The notes: generated by a model not told the origin, from the sequence alone. A stretch of DNA of 58,835 nt from Bacillus sp. JCM 19041 (GCA_001310375.1 BAXC01000013.1:1-58835), one strand, 5' to 3'. Shown: positions 7,397-17,066, counted from the first letter of the stretch. Made by a program: numbers and translations.

Positions 7397-10184
7397 ATGA
7401 ATTTACGAAATTGTCTGATGAATGCAAGTCTTGCACTTTTGATTGTACTGGCAACGTTTTTACCGACATGGGCGAATGTAGCAGCAGCAGAGTCTGCACC
7501 GCTCCAAAATGGTACGTATGAACTGCCATTTCAAGTCTTGAAAGACGGAACAAATGAACCTTCTGTTATGGATGGATATACAAAAAAACCAGCAAAGCTA
7601 TACGTAAAGGATGGAACATACTCCGTCGACCTTACATTAACCAATAGCAACTGGTATGAAGACTTCACTGTAGAAGGTGAACGCCCAGAAACAATATCAG
7701 AGAATTCAGAGGCAAATGAGCGGGTTGTCCGCTTCCCTGTAAGCGACTTGGATGAAAAGCTAAATGCGTGGGTCCACATTATCGTTACAGGCATCCCAGG
7801 ATTTAATTATGATAGCAAATACGACGTACAATTTGACTTTGATTCAAGTGGAGTAGAAGTCATTGAACTTGAAGAATCAGAAAGTGAAGAACCTGAAGTA
7901 GAAGAGCCAGAAACCGAGGACCCGGAAACAGAAAACCCAGAGACTGAGCAGCCAGAAACCGAGGAACCAGGAACAGAAAATCCTGAAACTGAGCAGCCAG
8001 AAACGGAAGAACCAGGAACAGAAAATCCAGAGACTGAGCAGCCAGAGACTGAAACACCAGAAACAGAACAACCAGTATTAGAAGAGGGGTCTTATACCGT
8101 TCCTTTTGCGGCAAAACATGCAACGGAAGATCGTGATTCCTCAATGAGCCGCTACTTAGTGAATCCTGCTGATCTAGCGGTGAAAGCAGACAAACAAACA
8201 CTTTCATTAACAATAAAAGATAGCCATCAAATTACGTCGTTACAACTTGAAGAAGGTGGCGAGTATGTAGAAGGTACGGTTACTGCTGAAGATGAAGAAG
8301 AAAATACGCGCACGTACGCATTTGATTTTGAGGAATTAAAGAGCGAAATCAATGCCAAAGTGTCCATGCGTGTTGCATTACCAAATGGAAATGTGTATGA
8401 AAATACGCAAGACTTCCGATTGTTTATGGATTTGGAAGGTGCTCTGCAGGTTGAAGAACCTGAAATCGTACAGCCTGAACCAGAACAGCCAGTATTAGAA
8501 GAGGGATCTTACACCGTTCCGTTTGCGGCAAAACATTCAACGGAAGATCGCGACTCCTCAATGAGCCGTTACTTGGTGAATCCTGCTGACTTAACAGTGG
8601 AAGAAGATAAACAAACGTTTTCGTTAACGGTAAAAGAAAGTCATCAAATTACATCGTTGCAACTTGAAGAAGATGGCGAGTATGTAGAAGGTACGGTTAC
8701 TGCTGAAGATGCAGAGGAAAACACGCGCACGTACGCATTTACAGTAGACCAATTAAACGAAGCTATTAATGCAAAAGTAGCAATGCGTGTAGCATTACCA
8801 AATGGAAGTGTATATGAGAATACGCAAGACTTCCGCGTGGTTATTGATCTAGAAGCATTAAGCCAGTTGAAAAACCTGAAAAACCGGAAACCGAACAGCC
8901 AAAACCTGAAGAACCAGGAACCGAAACACCAGAACCTGAACAACCAGAAACAGAAAACCTGAAACGGGGCAACCAGGTACTGATGAGCCAGGAAATGAGA
9001 ACGAGGATAGCGAGCTTGTAAATGGACGTTATACGGTTGATTTTTCTGTGTTAAAAGACGGTTCAATTGAACCGTCTGTGATGGATGCATATACAGAAAA
9101 ACCGGCAACTGTTTATGTGAAAGATGGGGAGTTCACTGTTGATATGACGTTGTTAAACCATAGCTGGTACAACAACATTAAGATTGATGGAGAGCAACCA
9201 GAAACGATATCCGTTGATAAGGATGCGGACAAGCGTGTGATTCGTTTCCAAGTTGAAAGCATGGAAGAGGCAGTCGATGCTTGGGTTCATATTATCGTTC
9301 GTGGTATCCCTGGATTTGAGTATGACAACCAGTATGATGCACAAATCGTGTTTGACCGTGAGTCATTCACATTAGTGGAAGCAGACAAACAGCCTGAACC
9401 AGCTGGAAATAATGGAGGCGACCATGGAGGAAACGACGGCAACGGTGGAAATGATGGAAACAATGGAAATGGTGGAACAAATGGAGGAAATGGCAACAAC
9501 GGCGGAAACGGCGGATCAAATGGAGGCAATGGCGGAAGCAAGCAGCCTAATGGAGATTCGGAGCTTGAAGATGGCCGTTACGAAGTTGATTTCACGGTTC
9601 TAAAAGAAGGTTCAAATGAGCGTTCAGTCATGGACGGTTATACAGAAAAACCAGCTGTTGTTTATGTGGAAAATGGTGAATTGTCTGTTGATCTCACATT
9701 AACAAACAGCTCGTGGTATAAAGATTTGAAGATTGAAGGAGAACGTCCGATTGTTGTGTCAGAAGACGAAGAAGCGGGCAAGCGAGTGGTTCGTTTTGCG
9801 CCAGAAACATTGAATGAGCGTGTTGATGCGTGGGTTCATGTGATTGTGACAGGTGTTCCTGGTTTTTCTTACGACAACGAATATGACGTTGAAATTGAGT
9901 TTGATTTGAATAGCTTAACACTAGTAGAAAAAGGAGAAACCCCTCCTCCTGCTAAAGATGGGGGAAACAAGGATAACACTAAAACAGATCCTCCTACCAA
10001 AGACCTTTCGTATGAACGTGATAATGGCAATACGAACAATGGTGAAGGAAATGAAACAGGGGAAAACCGTGTGCAAAATGCACAAACTCTTGACACCAAT
10101 CTAATTAGCTTGTATGTGGCGCTATTCGTGGCATCTGGAGCTTATTTGATTTGGAGACGCCGCCGCGTGCGGTTAGTTGATTAA
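7397..10184 (+). CDS. Five-NEAT-domain heme-binding cell-wall protein (two frameshifts)
   Basis: Reconstructed as one protein of about 929 residues after two one-C deletions, near 8864 and near 8961, both in short C runs of the linker. Order: signal peptide (1-31), NEAT1 (about 36-156), Pro-Glu-Thr repeat stalk (160-228), NEAT2 (229-349), NEAT3 (368-488), second PET stalk, NEAT4 (540-660), Gly/Asn-rich linker (672-716), NEAT5 (722-846), NAQTL sorting-like motif (about 895-899), membrane segment and RRRR tail. NEAT1, 4 and 5 carry YxxxY (YDSKY, YDNQY, YDNEY) and should bind heme. NEAT2 and 3 have YENTQ instead, so they may bind a host-type hemoprotein or nothing. NAQTL recalls the NAKTN signal of Listeria sortase B substrates. 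It likely works as surface heme receptor feeding the IsdC-like protein. Confidence 0.85.
7897..8068 (+). repeat. Pro-Glu-Thr coding repeat
   Basis: Codons for PETE, PETD and PGTE units repeat with a longer period of about 45 bases (CAGCCAGAAAC ... GAACCAGGAACAGAAAAT). This spacer between NEAT1 and NEAT2 is typical of wall-spanning stalks and prone to length change. Confidence 0.75.
8072..8860 (+). repeat. Tandem duplication of a NEAT domain
   Basis: The segment from 8072 recurs from 8489 with an offset of 417 bases (139 codons). The two NEAT domains are nearly identical in protein and highly similar in DNA, pointing to a recent in-frame duplication. Confidence 0.85.
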
Positions 10185-10190
10185 ACAATT

Positions 10191-10219
10191 GCCCTGGCAT
10201 CACGTGCCAGGGCTTTTTT
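10191..10219 (+). terminator. Strong terminator inside the heme locus
   Basis: GCCCTGGCA (10191-10199) and TGCCAGGGC (10205-10213) form a perfect nine-base stem with a five-base loop, followed by six T. It sits between the five-NEAT gene and the second receptor gene, only 21 bases before the latter's start, so downstream genes depend on read-through. Confidence 0.9.
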
Positions 10220-10239
10220 CAAAAAGGAGCAAATGAGAG

Positions 10240-11144
10240 ATGAGACAACAAGCAGTAACTTGCCTGTTTTTTGTATCGTTGGTGCTCGCATCTTGCGCTC
10301 CGGCAAGTGATGCGCCAAAGGCAGAGGAAGCAGGGAAAGAACCGGCTAAAACACAAGAAGAGCGGATTGTCGCAACAACTGTTTCAGCAACAGAATTAGC
10401 AGATGTGCTTAATCTAGAGCTAGTTGGTATTCCAACGAGTTACAAATCATTGCCAGAACGGTACGAAGGTGTGGCAGAAATCGGTAACCCGATGAGCCTG
10501 ATATGGAGATGGTACGGAGTTTGCAGGCTGATGTCGCCTGGAGCGTCACTTCTTTGGAAGTAGATTTAGAAGAACCATTTGCTCAAGCCAATGTGGAAGC
10601 ACAGTTTCTTGATTTTCAAAGTGTTGATGCAATGAGTGAGGAGATTTTGAGTATTGGCGAACGCTATGATCGGGATGAAGAAGCGGCGGCTTTGGTAGCG
10701 GGGTTTGATAAACGGATTGAGGAGTTAAAAGACAAGAGGCAAGGAGAGGATGCGCCTTCTGTTTTAATTTTAATGGGGGTACCTGGGAGTTATTTAGTGG
10801 CGACGGAGCATTCGTATATCGGTGATTTGGTTCGTCTAGCTGGGGGAGAAAACGTTGTGCAAGGTGAAAACGAAGCGGAGTATCTTGCTTCCAATACCGA
10901 GTATTTGCAACAAGCCAACCCGGATATCATTTTGCGCGCGGCCCACGGGATGCCACAAGAGGTTGTCGAGATGTTTGATGAAGAGTTCCAGACAAATGAC
11001 ATTTGGAAACATTTTCATGCAGTGACAACAAACCGTGTCTATGATCTTGAAGAGACGTTGTTTGGCACAACTGGAAACATCGCCGTTGTTGAGGCGATTG
11101 ATGAGCTAGAACGGATGCTATATCCAGAGGGAGAAGTGCAATGA
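10240..11144 (+). CDS. isdE: Heme ABC transporter lipoprotein receptor IsdE-like 2 (one frameshift)
   Basis: About 301 residues with lipobox LASC (Cys19). A one-C deletion near 10499 splits it; the restored text reads IGNPMSPDMEMV. Met85 in PMSPD and His236 in AHGMPQEV correspond to the axial heme ligands Met78 and His229 of S. aureus IsdE, and the spacing of 151 residues is the same. This is the strongest evidence in the window for heme as ligand. The gene overlaps the permease gene by ATGA. It follows an intrinsic terminator and has its own AAGGAG site. Confidence 0.9.
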
Positions 11145-12124
11145 AGCGAGCTGGCGTGTTTGTTCTGCTAGTCGGTTTGTTGTTGGCGCTGATCTACTGG
11201 GCTGTGATGAGCGGCAGCATACAAGTCTCTTTCTCACAGCTAATCCAGGGGGTTATGTCGAAGGCCGATGAGGAAGTAAACGTCATTTATGATTTGCGTT
11301 TTCCACGCATTGTCGTTGCTGGATTTGCAGGTGCAGCTTTAGCTGTTTCTGGAGCGTTACTACAAGCGGTAATGCGTAACCCCATTGCGGAACCAAGCAT
11401 AATTGGGATTTCATCTGGTGCGAATTTCTTTGCGCTTTTATTTGTAACGATTTATCCGCAGCTGTTTTATTATATGCCGCTGTTTGCTTTTATCGGTGGA
11501 ATGCTTGCTTATCTGCTTGTTTATTCGCTTGCTTGGAAAGGTGGATTAAGCCCTTTAAAGCTTATTTTAATCGGTGTGGCAGTTCATGCGACATTCACAG
11601 GTTTATCAGAAGCGTTTAATTACCGAGGCAGTTATTCGGTAACAAGCATTTCAGCAGCAACAACATCAACGTTATCGATGAAAACGTGGGCAGATGCCAA
11701 CGTCATGCTCTTTTACGGAGGAGCGGCGATCATTCTCGCCATGTGTTTATACGGAGCTTGTAATTTGCTTTCACTTCAAGATCGAACGGCAAAAAGTCTT
11801 GGCATGCGTGTGCAAACAACAAGGCTTCTTGTTTCAACAGCGGCAGTTGTCCTCGCGTCAACGGCAACAGCTGTAGCCGGAATGATTGCCTTTTTAGGTT
11901 TACTCGTGCCTCATATTGGGCGTCAACTTGTTGGCTCTGATTACAAAGCCTTGCTGCCTTTCTGTGCATTAGCAGGCGCTTGTTTGCTTTTACTTGCTGA
12001 CACATTAGGGCGTGTGCTCATTGCACCAAACGAGTTACCAGCCTCTATTTTGATGGCGATTATTGGTGGACCATTCTTAATCGTTTTGTTGCGGAAAGGA
12101 GAGTTTCAACATGGACGTACATAA
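11141..12124 (+). CDS. isdF: Heme ABC transporter permease (IsdF-like) 2
   Basis: An intact 327-residue FecCD-family permease with LRFPRIVVAGFAGAALAVSGALLQ, NPIAEPSIIGISSG and GLLVPHIGRQLVGSD, the conserved loops of this family. It starts within the IsdE-like stop (ATGA) and its end overlaps the ATPase gene by 14 bases, so receptor, permease and ATPase are translationally coupled. It differs clearly from the first permease at 5274, so the two are old paralogs. Confidence 0.92.
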   Translation: MKRAGVFVLLVGLLLALIYWAVMSGSIQVSFSQLIQGVMSKADEEVNVIYDLRFPRIVVAGFAGAALAVSGALLQAVMRNPIAEPSIIGISSGANFFALLFVTIYPQLFYYMPLFAFIGGMLAYLLVYSLAWKGGLSPLKLILIGVAVHATFTGLSEAFNYRGSYSVTSISAATTSTLSMKTWADANVMLFYGGAAIILAMCLYGACNLLSLQDRTAKSLGMRVQTTRLLVSTAAVVLASTATAVAGMIAFLGLLVPHIGRQLVGSDYKALLPFCALAGACLLLLADTLGRVLIAPNELPASILMAIIGGPFLIVLLRKGEFQHGRT

Positions 12125-12879
12125 TCTAGCATTCTCACATCGAAAAGGGAAAACGTTTATAAAAGAGATGAATTTATCTGTACGCCAAGGGGCAATTACA
12201 ACCATTGTTGGACCAAACGGCAGTGGCAAATCAACTTTGTTATCCCTTCTCGCAAATGAGTTATCTCCTGATCAAGGAGAGGTGACCCTTGATGCAAACG
12301 TCTGATGCGTTATAGCCTCGGGAACTAGCGCGGTTAATTGCGGTTGTTTACCAACAAAATGAAGCACCTGTTGATATGACGGTTCGGAAGTTAATTGCAT
12401 ATGGACGTTACCCCCATCAGCGACGTTTTATTGGCTGGACGGATAAAGACGAGCAAGCAGTCACCGAGGCCCTTGAAGCAACACGCCTAGTTGACAAAGC
12501 GGAGAGACCGCTTCATGCATTATCTGGAGGGGAGCGGCAGCGAGTGTGGCTGGCTTTAGCGTTAGCACAACAAACGGATGTCTTGCTTTTGGATGAGCCA
12601 ACAACCTATTTAGATCTCTATAATCAATACGAAACGTTGATGCTTGTACGTTCACTAAATCAAACGTATCAAAAAACAATAGTGATGGTGCTGCATGATT
12701 TAAACCAAGCGCTTCAATATAGTGACGAAGTGATTATTATGAAACATGGGTGTATTGTCGCAGCAGGAGATCCTCGGGACATTATGACGGAATCCCTTGT
12801 GAAAGATGTCTTTCAAGTGAGATCGATCATTCGCGAGGATGCGGAAGCAGGACTTTTATTTATGCCGATTGGCGTGTAG
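12111..12879 (+). CDS. Heme/iron ABC transporter ATP-binding protein (two frameshifts)
   Basis: About 256 residues after repair. Walker A is GPNGSGKST (about 34-42), the signature is LSGGERQR, Walker B is VLLLDEPT and the H-loop lies in VMVLHDLNQ. Two one-base deletions lie 20 bases apart, near 12298 (A run) and near 12319 (C run); restoring them gives KRLMRYSPRELARLIAVVYQQ, normal for FecE/FhuC-type ATPases. It is the only ATPase of the locus and probably serves both receptor/permease pairs. Confidence 0.88.
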
Positions 12880-12892
12880 GAGAGGAGGGGAA

Positions 12893-13668
12893 ATGGTGAA
12901 GCGTATCGCCAGTAAGTTAGTCACGTTATTGGCTGCAGGCTTGTTTGTATTTGCGGCAGGTAAATTGATTCACATTGGGTATGATTATTGGAAGAATCAA
13001 CGTGTGCTTGAGGAAGCGCAAGAGTTATATTGGTCGAGGGAATCGAAAGACTCGGGTAAAGCGCATGCGGGATCAAATGAAGAAGCGGGGGAGAACGAGG
13101 AACAGCGTGCATCATTTGATCAATTGCATGAAGTGAATACAGATATTGTTGGCTGGTTAGCGATTGGCGGTACGGTCATCGATTACCCAGTCCTTCAAGG
13201 TGAAGACAACGATTATTATTTGAATCGGAATTTTAAAAGAGAACAAACACGGGCAGGAAGCATCTTCATGGATTACCGCAATGATCCAATGAGCTTAGGG
13301 CGTCATACAATCCTTTACGGTCACCGGATGAAAGATGGTTCGATGTTTAGTGACCTGACGTCGTTTACAGACGAATCCTTTTTCTCAAATCCACCTGATA
13401 TGTATATCGATACGGTAACAGACCAATACGATATTGAAGTGTTTGCTGCATATTATACCGATACAAGATTTTATTACATCGAAACAGATTTTGAGTCGGA
13501 TCAAGCCTTTGCCTCTTTTTAGATGAAACAAAAGAGCGTTCGTTGTTTGAATCAGAAGTTGAGGTAGGGGAGGGTGACCAAATCATTACACTATCGACCT
13601 GTGATCCAGCAACTGCGGGAAAAGATGGACGGCTTGTTGTGCATGGGAAATTAGTAAAGGTAGGGTGA
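12893..13668 (+). CDS. srtB: Class B sortase (one frameshift)
   Basis: About 258 residues: N-terminal membrane anchor (about 8-27), then the sortase B fold. The catalytic His lies in LYGHRMKDGSMF, the Cys in LSTCD and the Arg in KDGRLVVHG. A T-run deletion near 13515 (five T where six are needed) causes an early stop; the restored frame reads FLDETKERSLFE. It is the last gene of the heme locus and would anchor the IsdC-like protein (NPQTS) and perhaps the five-NEAT protein (NAQTL) to peptidoglycan. Start ATG at 12893 with GGAGGGG upstream. Confidence 0.9.
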
Positions 13669-13698
13669 GGGTAGTGTGCCTTATCTCAGACCGAAGAG

Positions 13699-13733
13699 AA
13701 AAAACCTCTGAACTTTTCGTTCAGAGGTTTTTT
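13699..13733 (+). terminator. Terminator of the heme locus
   Basis: AAAAAACCTCTGAAC (13699-13713) pairs perfectly with GTTCAGAGGTTTTTT (13719-13733) around a TTTTC loop. The A and T tracts make it usable in both directions. Confidence 0.93.
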
Positions 13734-13816
13734 CATGTGTTTAAAAATCGACAAATACTCGTTTGATAGTGGGAACGAGAGGACGGCAGACAGACTCATC
13801 AGCCGCCTGTAGAAAA

Positions 13817-13839
13817 GCGAAGTGTATGCCGGAAGCGAG
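13817..13839. repeat. Dispersed intergenic repeat, copy 1
   Basis: The 23-bp sequence starting GCGAAGTGTATGCC and ending GCGAG is found again at 28423-28445 with one mismatch, both in intergenic DNA after terminators. Flanking sequence diverges. Confidence 0.6.
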
Positions 13840-13909
13840 ACAGTCGATAGTCTCGGATTTACGATACTTCGTTCATACTGAGGTGTTGCGCCCGCCTCTT
13901 CTTTGTTCG

Positions 13910-14257
13910 TTACACAGCTTTAATCGTTCCTTGATGAAAAATCATTTGCCAATGAGCATCATTTAATTTCCAGATTGAACTCCTTAATGAGATACGCCCA
14001 TCATTTCGTTTCGTTTCATAGGTTGCTAAGATGATTTCAACAGATAATGGGTTGATCGCAAAGTTTGAAACAGAATGGGAGGTGATAGAGGCTTTTTCGC
14101 GCCATGCGCCAAGCTGGTCTTGTTTTGTATAAATTGTACCGGAACTACCATATTCAATAAAGTCTTCAGCAAGGTGTTGGTTTAAAGCGTCAGGTGTATA
14201 AGTCATTAGTTCGTTTTCAAGCTGTAAAATATGGTCTGACATGGATGGTTTATTCAT
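13910..14257 (-). CDS. DUF4440/NTF2-like protein
   Basis: A 115-residue protein of the SnoaL/NTF2-like cone fold, DUF4440 type: an N-terminal helix (LQLENELMTY), HLAEDFIEYGSSGTIYTKQ, then beta strands ending in SSIWKLNDAHWQMIFHQGTIKA. Members are small cytoplasmic proteins with diverse or unknown ligands. AAGGAGG precedes the start. It stands alone, convergent to the heme locus. Confidence 0.8.
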   Translation of the reverse strand: MNKPSMSDHILQLENELMTYTPDALNQHLAEDFIEYGSSGTIYTKQDQLGAWREKASITSHSVSNFAINPLSVEIILATYETKRNDGRISLRSSIWKLNDAHWQMIFHQGTIKAV

Positions 14258-14398
14258 TTAAAGCCCTCCTTACTAGACGTTCTTTCGACCAGAATAGTTT
14301 GTTTCCCTTTAATATAAAAATGAATAGAGCTCAAACTGGTGCTTCTTCTGCTAGAGTGATATGTTAATAAAGAATCGATTTGCAAAAGGAGGCCAATC

Positions 14399-15031
14399 AT
14401 GATTTTAAAACTAGCGACAGTCTTACTTGTTGTCGTCGCGATTGTGTATGTCTTACAGTCAGACTTGCTTGTTCAATTGCATGCTGACGATGCGAGTTCC
14501 CAGTTGCTGGATGGTTCGCTTCCATTTTTATTGTTTGTTTCCTTTTTATTTATGGCTGTTCAGGCGGTTGTGACCGTCATTCCCCTCGCTCTTATTCTCT
14601 TTTTTAACTATTTATTATTTGATTTCTGGGCGGGCTACGCTTGGAGTTTGGTGACGAGTATTCTTGGGAGTACGATTGCTTTTTATTTGTACCGCTACTG
14701 GTTACATACAATTGTAGAGAAGAAAGTGAGTAAAAAATGGATACAGCGATTAGAGAGCCGTGGTTTCTGGGTTGTGTTGACGAGCCGTTTAATACCAGTC
14801 ATGCCAACGAGCTTGATCAATCTAGCAGCAGGAAGTAGTGGCATTCGCTTTCGTTCTTTTTTTAGTGCGACATTTATCGGGAATGCGCTCTATTTAATTG
14901 CGTTATTCTTATTAATGGAAGGACTCGTGACGGCTGAATTTGAATGGATTTTGTTTAGTGTTGTGGCAATTGTCGCTGTAGTAGTCTTATTTCGAAAAAG
15001 ATTGGCCGGATATGTGAAAGATGTTTCATAA
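14399..15031 (+). CDS. TVP38/TMEM64 family membrane protein
   Basis: The 210-residue protein has about six membrane segments and the VTT-domain signature: a re-entrant region around LALILFFNYLLFDFWAGYAWSLVTSILGS, then TSRLIPVMPTSLINLAAGSSGI. The family (PF09335, SNARE-associated/DedA-like) is linked to lipid scrambling and envelope homeostasis. AAAGGAGG lies upstream of the ATG at 14399. It ends at a terminator shared with the convergent marR-type gene. Confidence 0.85.
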   Translation: MILKLATVLLVVVAIVYVLQSDLLVQLHADDASSQLLDGSLPFLLFVSFLFMAVQAVVTVIPLALILFFNYLLFDFWAGYAWSLVTSILGSTIAFYLYRYWLHTIVEKKVSKKWIQRLESRGFWVVLTSRLIPVMPTSLINLAAGSSGIRFRSFFSATFIGNALYLIALFLLMEGLVTAEFEWILFSVVAIVAVVVLFRKRLAGYVKDVS

Positions 15032-15036
15032 AAAAG

Positions 15037-15061
15037 AGGGGAGCCACATTAGTGGCTTCCC
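15037..15061. terminator. Bidirectional terminator
   Basis: GGGGAGCCAC pairs with GTGGCTTCCC (one G-T wobble) around a short loop, flanked by an A run on the left and ATTTAA on the right. It lies between convergent genes ending at 15031 and 15064. Confidence 0.65.
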
Positions 15062-15063
15062 AT

Positions 15064-15516
15064 TTAATAGTCTCGCTTGTTTCCTTTTTTCACCCACTCC
15101 CAATCTTGTTCCACGTTGGCACGTACTCTTTGCAAAAGCTTGTAAAATTGAGCTGCTTCTTCAGGTGACAATCCTGCTAATGCTTGGGCATTCGAATGTT
15201 TTTCTTCTCGTAAAAGTACCGGATAAACGTCGATTGCCCGTTGAAGTGGATAGAGCCGTTTAATTTTCTTGTTGGACTCGTCGTTACGTTTTTCAACAAA
15301 TCCTTGCTCAACGAGTTTAGCAACCGATCTGTGAGCTGTTGTCCTGTCTGTTTTAACAAGGTCGGCTAGTTGATCTTGGATGATGCCCGGGTTTTCGCAA
15401 ATGCGGACTACATATAAATATTGGCCTTTCGAGAGTCCAAACTCTTTAAACTCAATGTTGCTAAGGGACTCAAGGGAACGTGAGATAATGCCAACCTCTC
15501 GTAATAAATCATGCAT
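15064..15516 (-). CDS. MarR-family transcriptional regulator
   Basis: A 150-residue MarR protein: helix 1 (LLREVGIISRSLESL), winged helix (IQDQLADLVKTDRTTAHRSVAKLVEQGFVEKRNDESNKKIKRLYPL) and C-terminal dimer helices. It is divergent from an MFS exporter, and a perfect inverted repeat lies 19 bases before its start. The standard reading is ligand-released repression of itself and the exporter. Confidence 0.9.
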   Translation of the reverse strand: MHDLLREVGIISRSLESLSNIEFKEFGLSKGQYLYVVRICENPGIIQDQLADLVKTDRTTAHRSVAKLVEQGFVEKRNDESNKKIKRLYPLQRAIDVYPVLLREEKHSNAQALAGLSPEEAAQFYKLLQRVRANVEQDWEWVKKGNKRDY

Positions 15517-15534
15517 AGTTATTTCCTTTCATTA

Positions 15535-15556
15535 TTTTGTTGCATTCTCAACAAAA
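15535..15556. promoter_or_regulatory. MarR operator candidate
   Basis: TTTTGTTG (15535-15542) and CAACAAAA (15549-15556) form a perfect inverted repeat with a six-base spacer in the marR/MFS divergent region. Size and symmetry fit MarR-family operators. Confidence 0.75.
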
Positions 15557-15630
15557 AGGTCGTAGAGTGGAGAAGGTGTTTCGTATAGTGTAAAGAGAAA
15601 AATCGTTTATGTATAGGAGGCATGTGCAAG

Positions 15631-17028
15631 ATGAGTTTAGAAAATCAATCTCCCGTGCGGAAAAAAATGATGGTCGTTACGGTATTGTCTGCTTCGTTTT
15701 TGTTCTTATTTAATCAATTTCTATTAATTACTGCATTCCCAACAATTATGAACGAGTTTACAATAAATGCGACTCAAGTGCAGTGGCTCACAACGTCATT
15801 CTTGTTAACGACAACAGTGATGATCCCGATGATGGGATATTTAATGAACCGTTTCACCGCAAGAGCATTAACCATTACAGCTCTTGCAAGTTTCGCAATT
15901 GGAACATTTCTTGCGGCGATTGCACCAACATTTTCGTTACTAGTCGCGGCGCGAGTCATTCAAGCCATTGGCGCAGGAATGATGCTCCCGCTCGTCCAAA
16001 CCGTGCTTTTACTCGTGTATCCCTATGAAAAAAGAGGCTATGCAATGGGGCTGATGGCACTGGTTTTAAATGTAGCACCAGCGATCGGTCCACCAATAGC
16101 TGGATACATTGTTGACGTCATGGATTGGCGTTTTTTGTTTTGGCTTGTTTTGCCCCTTTCATTAGTCATTTTTGTATTAGGCATTGTGTTTATGCAAAAT
16201 ATTACGGAACAAAAAGAAGCGAAATTAGACTTGTTGTCGCTTGTGTTCATCGCTTTTGGTTTCTCTGGTGTCATCCTTGGTTTAAGCAATATTAGTATTG
16301 TTGGTTTCACACATCTCACAGTCATTGGGCCACTCGTTTTAGGCATGATGGCAATCACGGTCCTCGTTTGGAGACAGCTGCGTTTAAAGATTCCGATGCT
16401 TGAGATGCGTTTATTTCGTAAAACATTGTTTGTGTACGGGGTGATCTTAAGTTTCATTATTTCCGTCCTCTTGTTGTCGACAGAAACGCTTTTGCCTTTA
16501 CTTGCACAAGACGTTCAAGGAAGAAGTGCGTTTTCCTCTGGAATGATCTTACTTCCAGGAACTCTTTTACTTGCTGTCACAGCGTTTGTCTCCGGTCGTT
16601 TGTTTGATTTATATGGCGCAAGATTGCTTAATATAGGTGGCTACGCTCTACTCGCTCTGACACTTGGCGCATTTGTCTTTGTAGACGAATCAACAAACAT
16701 GATGTTTTTGATTGTTTGTTTCTCTCTATTTATGAGTGGAATCGGTTTAACGATGACACCGGCAACAGCGATCGCAATGAATGCCCTCGAACAATCGGAA
16801 CTTGCACACGGGACCGCGATCGTAAATACGATTAAACAATTTGGTGCTGCTTTTGGGGTAACGGTCTTAACAACGATTGTTAGTCTTCAAGCGAATCAAC
16901 CACATGTTGACTACGCAGAAGGTACATTAACAGGGTTGAAAATGGCGTTTGGATCTATGGCCATTGCTGCACTTATTGCTTGGATTCTTGTATTCGTAAC
17001 AAAAGAAAAGAAGGAAAAACCTTCTTAA
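15631..17028 (+). CDS. MFS drug exporter, DHA2 (EmrB/QacA) type
   Basis: A 465-residue, 14-segment major facilitator. FLFNQFLLITAFPTIMNEF opens the first helix, motif A is GYLMNRFTAR, and motif C is AIGPPIAGYIVD followed by WRFLFWLVLP, marks of proton-driven drug antiporters of the LmrB/QacA group. Start: the ATG at 15622 is only one base from AGGAGG, so the ATG at 15631 (ten bases away, MSLENQ) is preferred. Its promoter region holds the MarR inverted repeat. Confidence 0.9.
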   Translation: MSLENQSPVRKKMMVVTVLSASFLFLFNQFLLITAFPTIMNEFTINATQVQWLTTSFLLTTTVMIPMMGYLMNRFTARALTITALASFAIGTFLAAIAPTFSLLVAARVIQAIGAGMMLPLVQTVLLLVYPYEKRGYAMGLMALVLNVAPAIGPPIAGYIVDVMDWRFLFWLVLPLSLVIFVLGIVFMQNITEQKEAKLDLLSLVFIAFGFSGVILGLSNISIVGFTHLTVIGPLVLGMMAITVLVWRQLRLKIPMLEMRLFRKTLFVYGVILSFIISVLLLSTETLLPLLAQDVQGRSAFSSGMILLPGTLLLAVTAFVSGRLFDLYGARLLNIGGYALLALTLGAFVFVDESTNMMFLIVCFSLFMSGIGLTMTPATAIAMNALEQSELAHGTAIVNTIKQFGAAFGVTVLTTIVSLQANQPHVDYAEGTLTGLKMAFGSMAIAALIAWILVFVTKEKKEKPS

Positions 17029-17033
17029 TCACG

Positions 17034-17066
17034 AAGCCATTCCGTCAATGACGGAACGGCTTTTTT
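17034..17066. terminator. Bidirectional terminator
   Basis: AAGCCATTCCGTC pairs with GACGGAACGGCTT around a short loop, one mismatch in the stem, followed by TTTT. It ends the MFS gene and touches the end of the convergent GNAT gene. Confidence 0.85.

Noticed and set aside
7860..8213. Minus-strand ORFs across the PET repeat
   Set aside because: They are antisense to the repeat-coding stalk of the NEAT protein and encode low-complexity Leu/Phe/Trp strings.
9287..9541. Minus-strand Pro/Phe-rich ORF
   Set aside because: It is antisense to the Gly/Asn linker of the five-NEAT protein.
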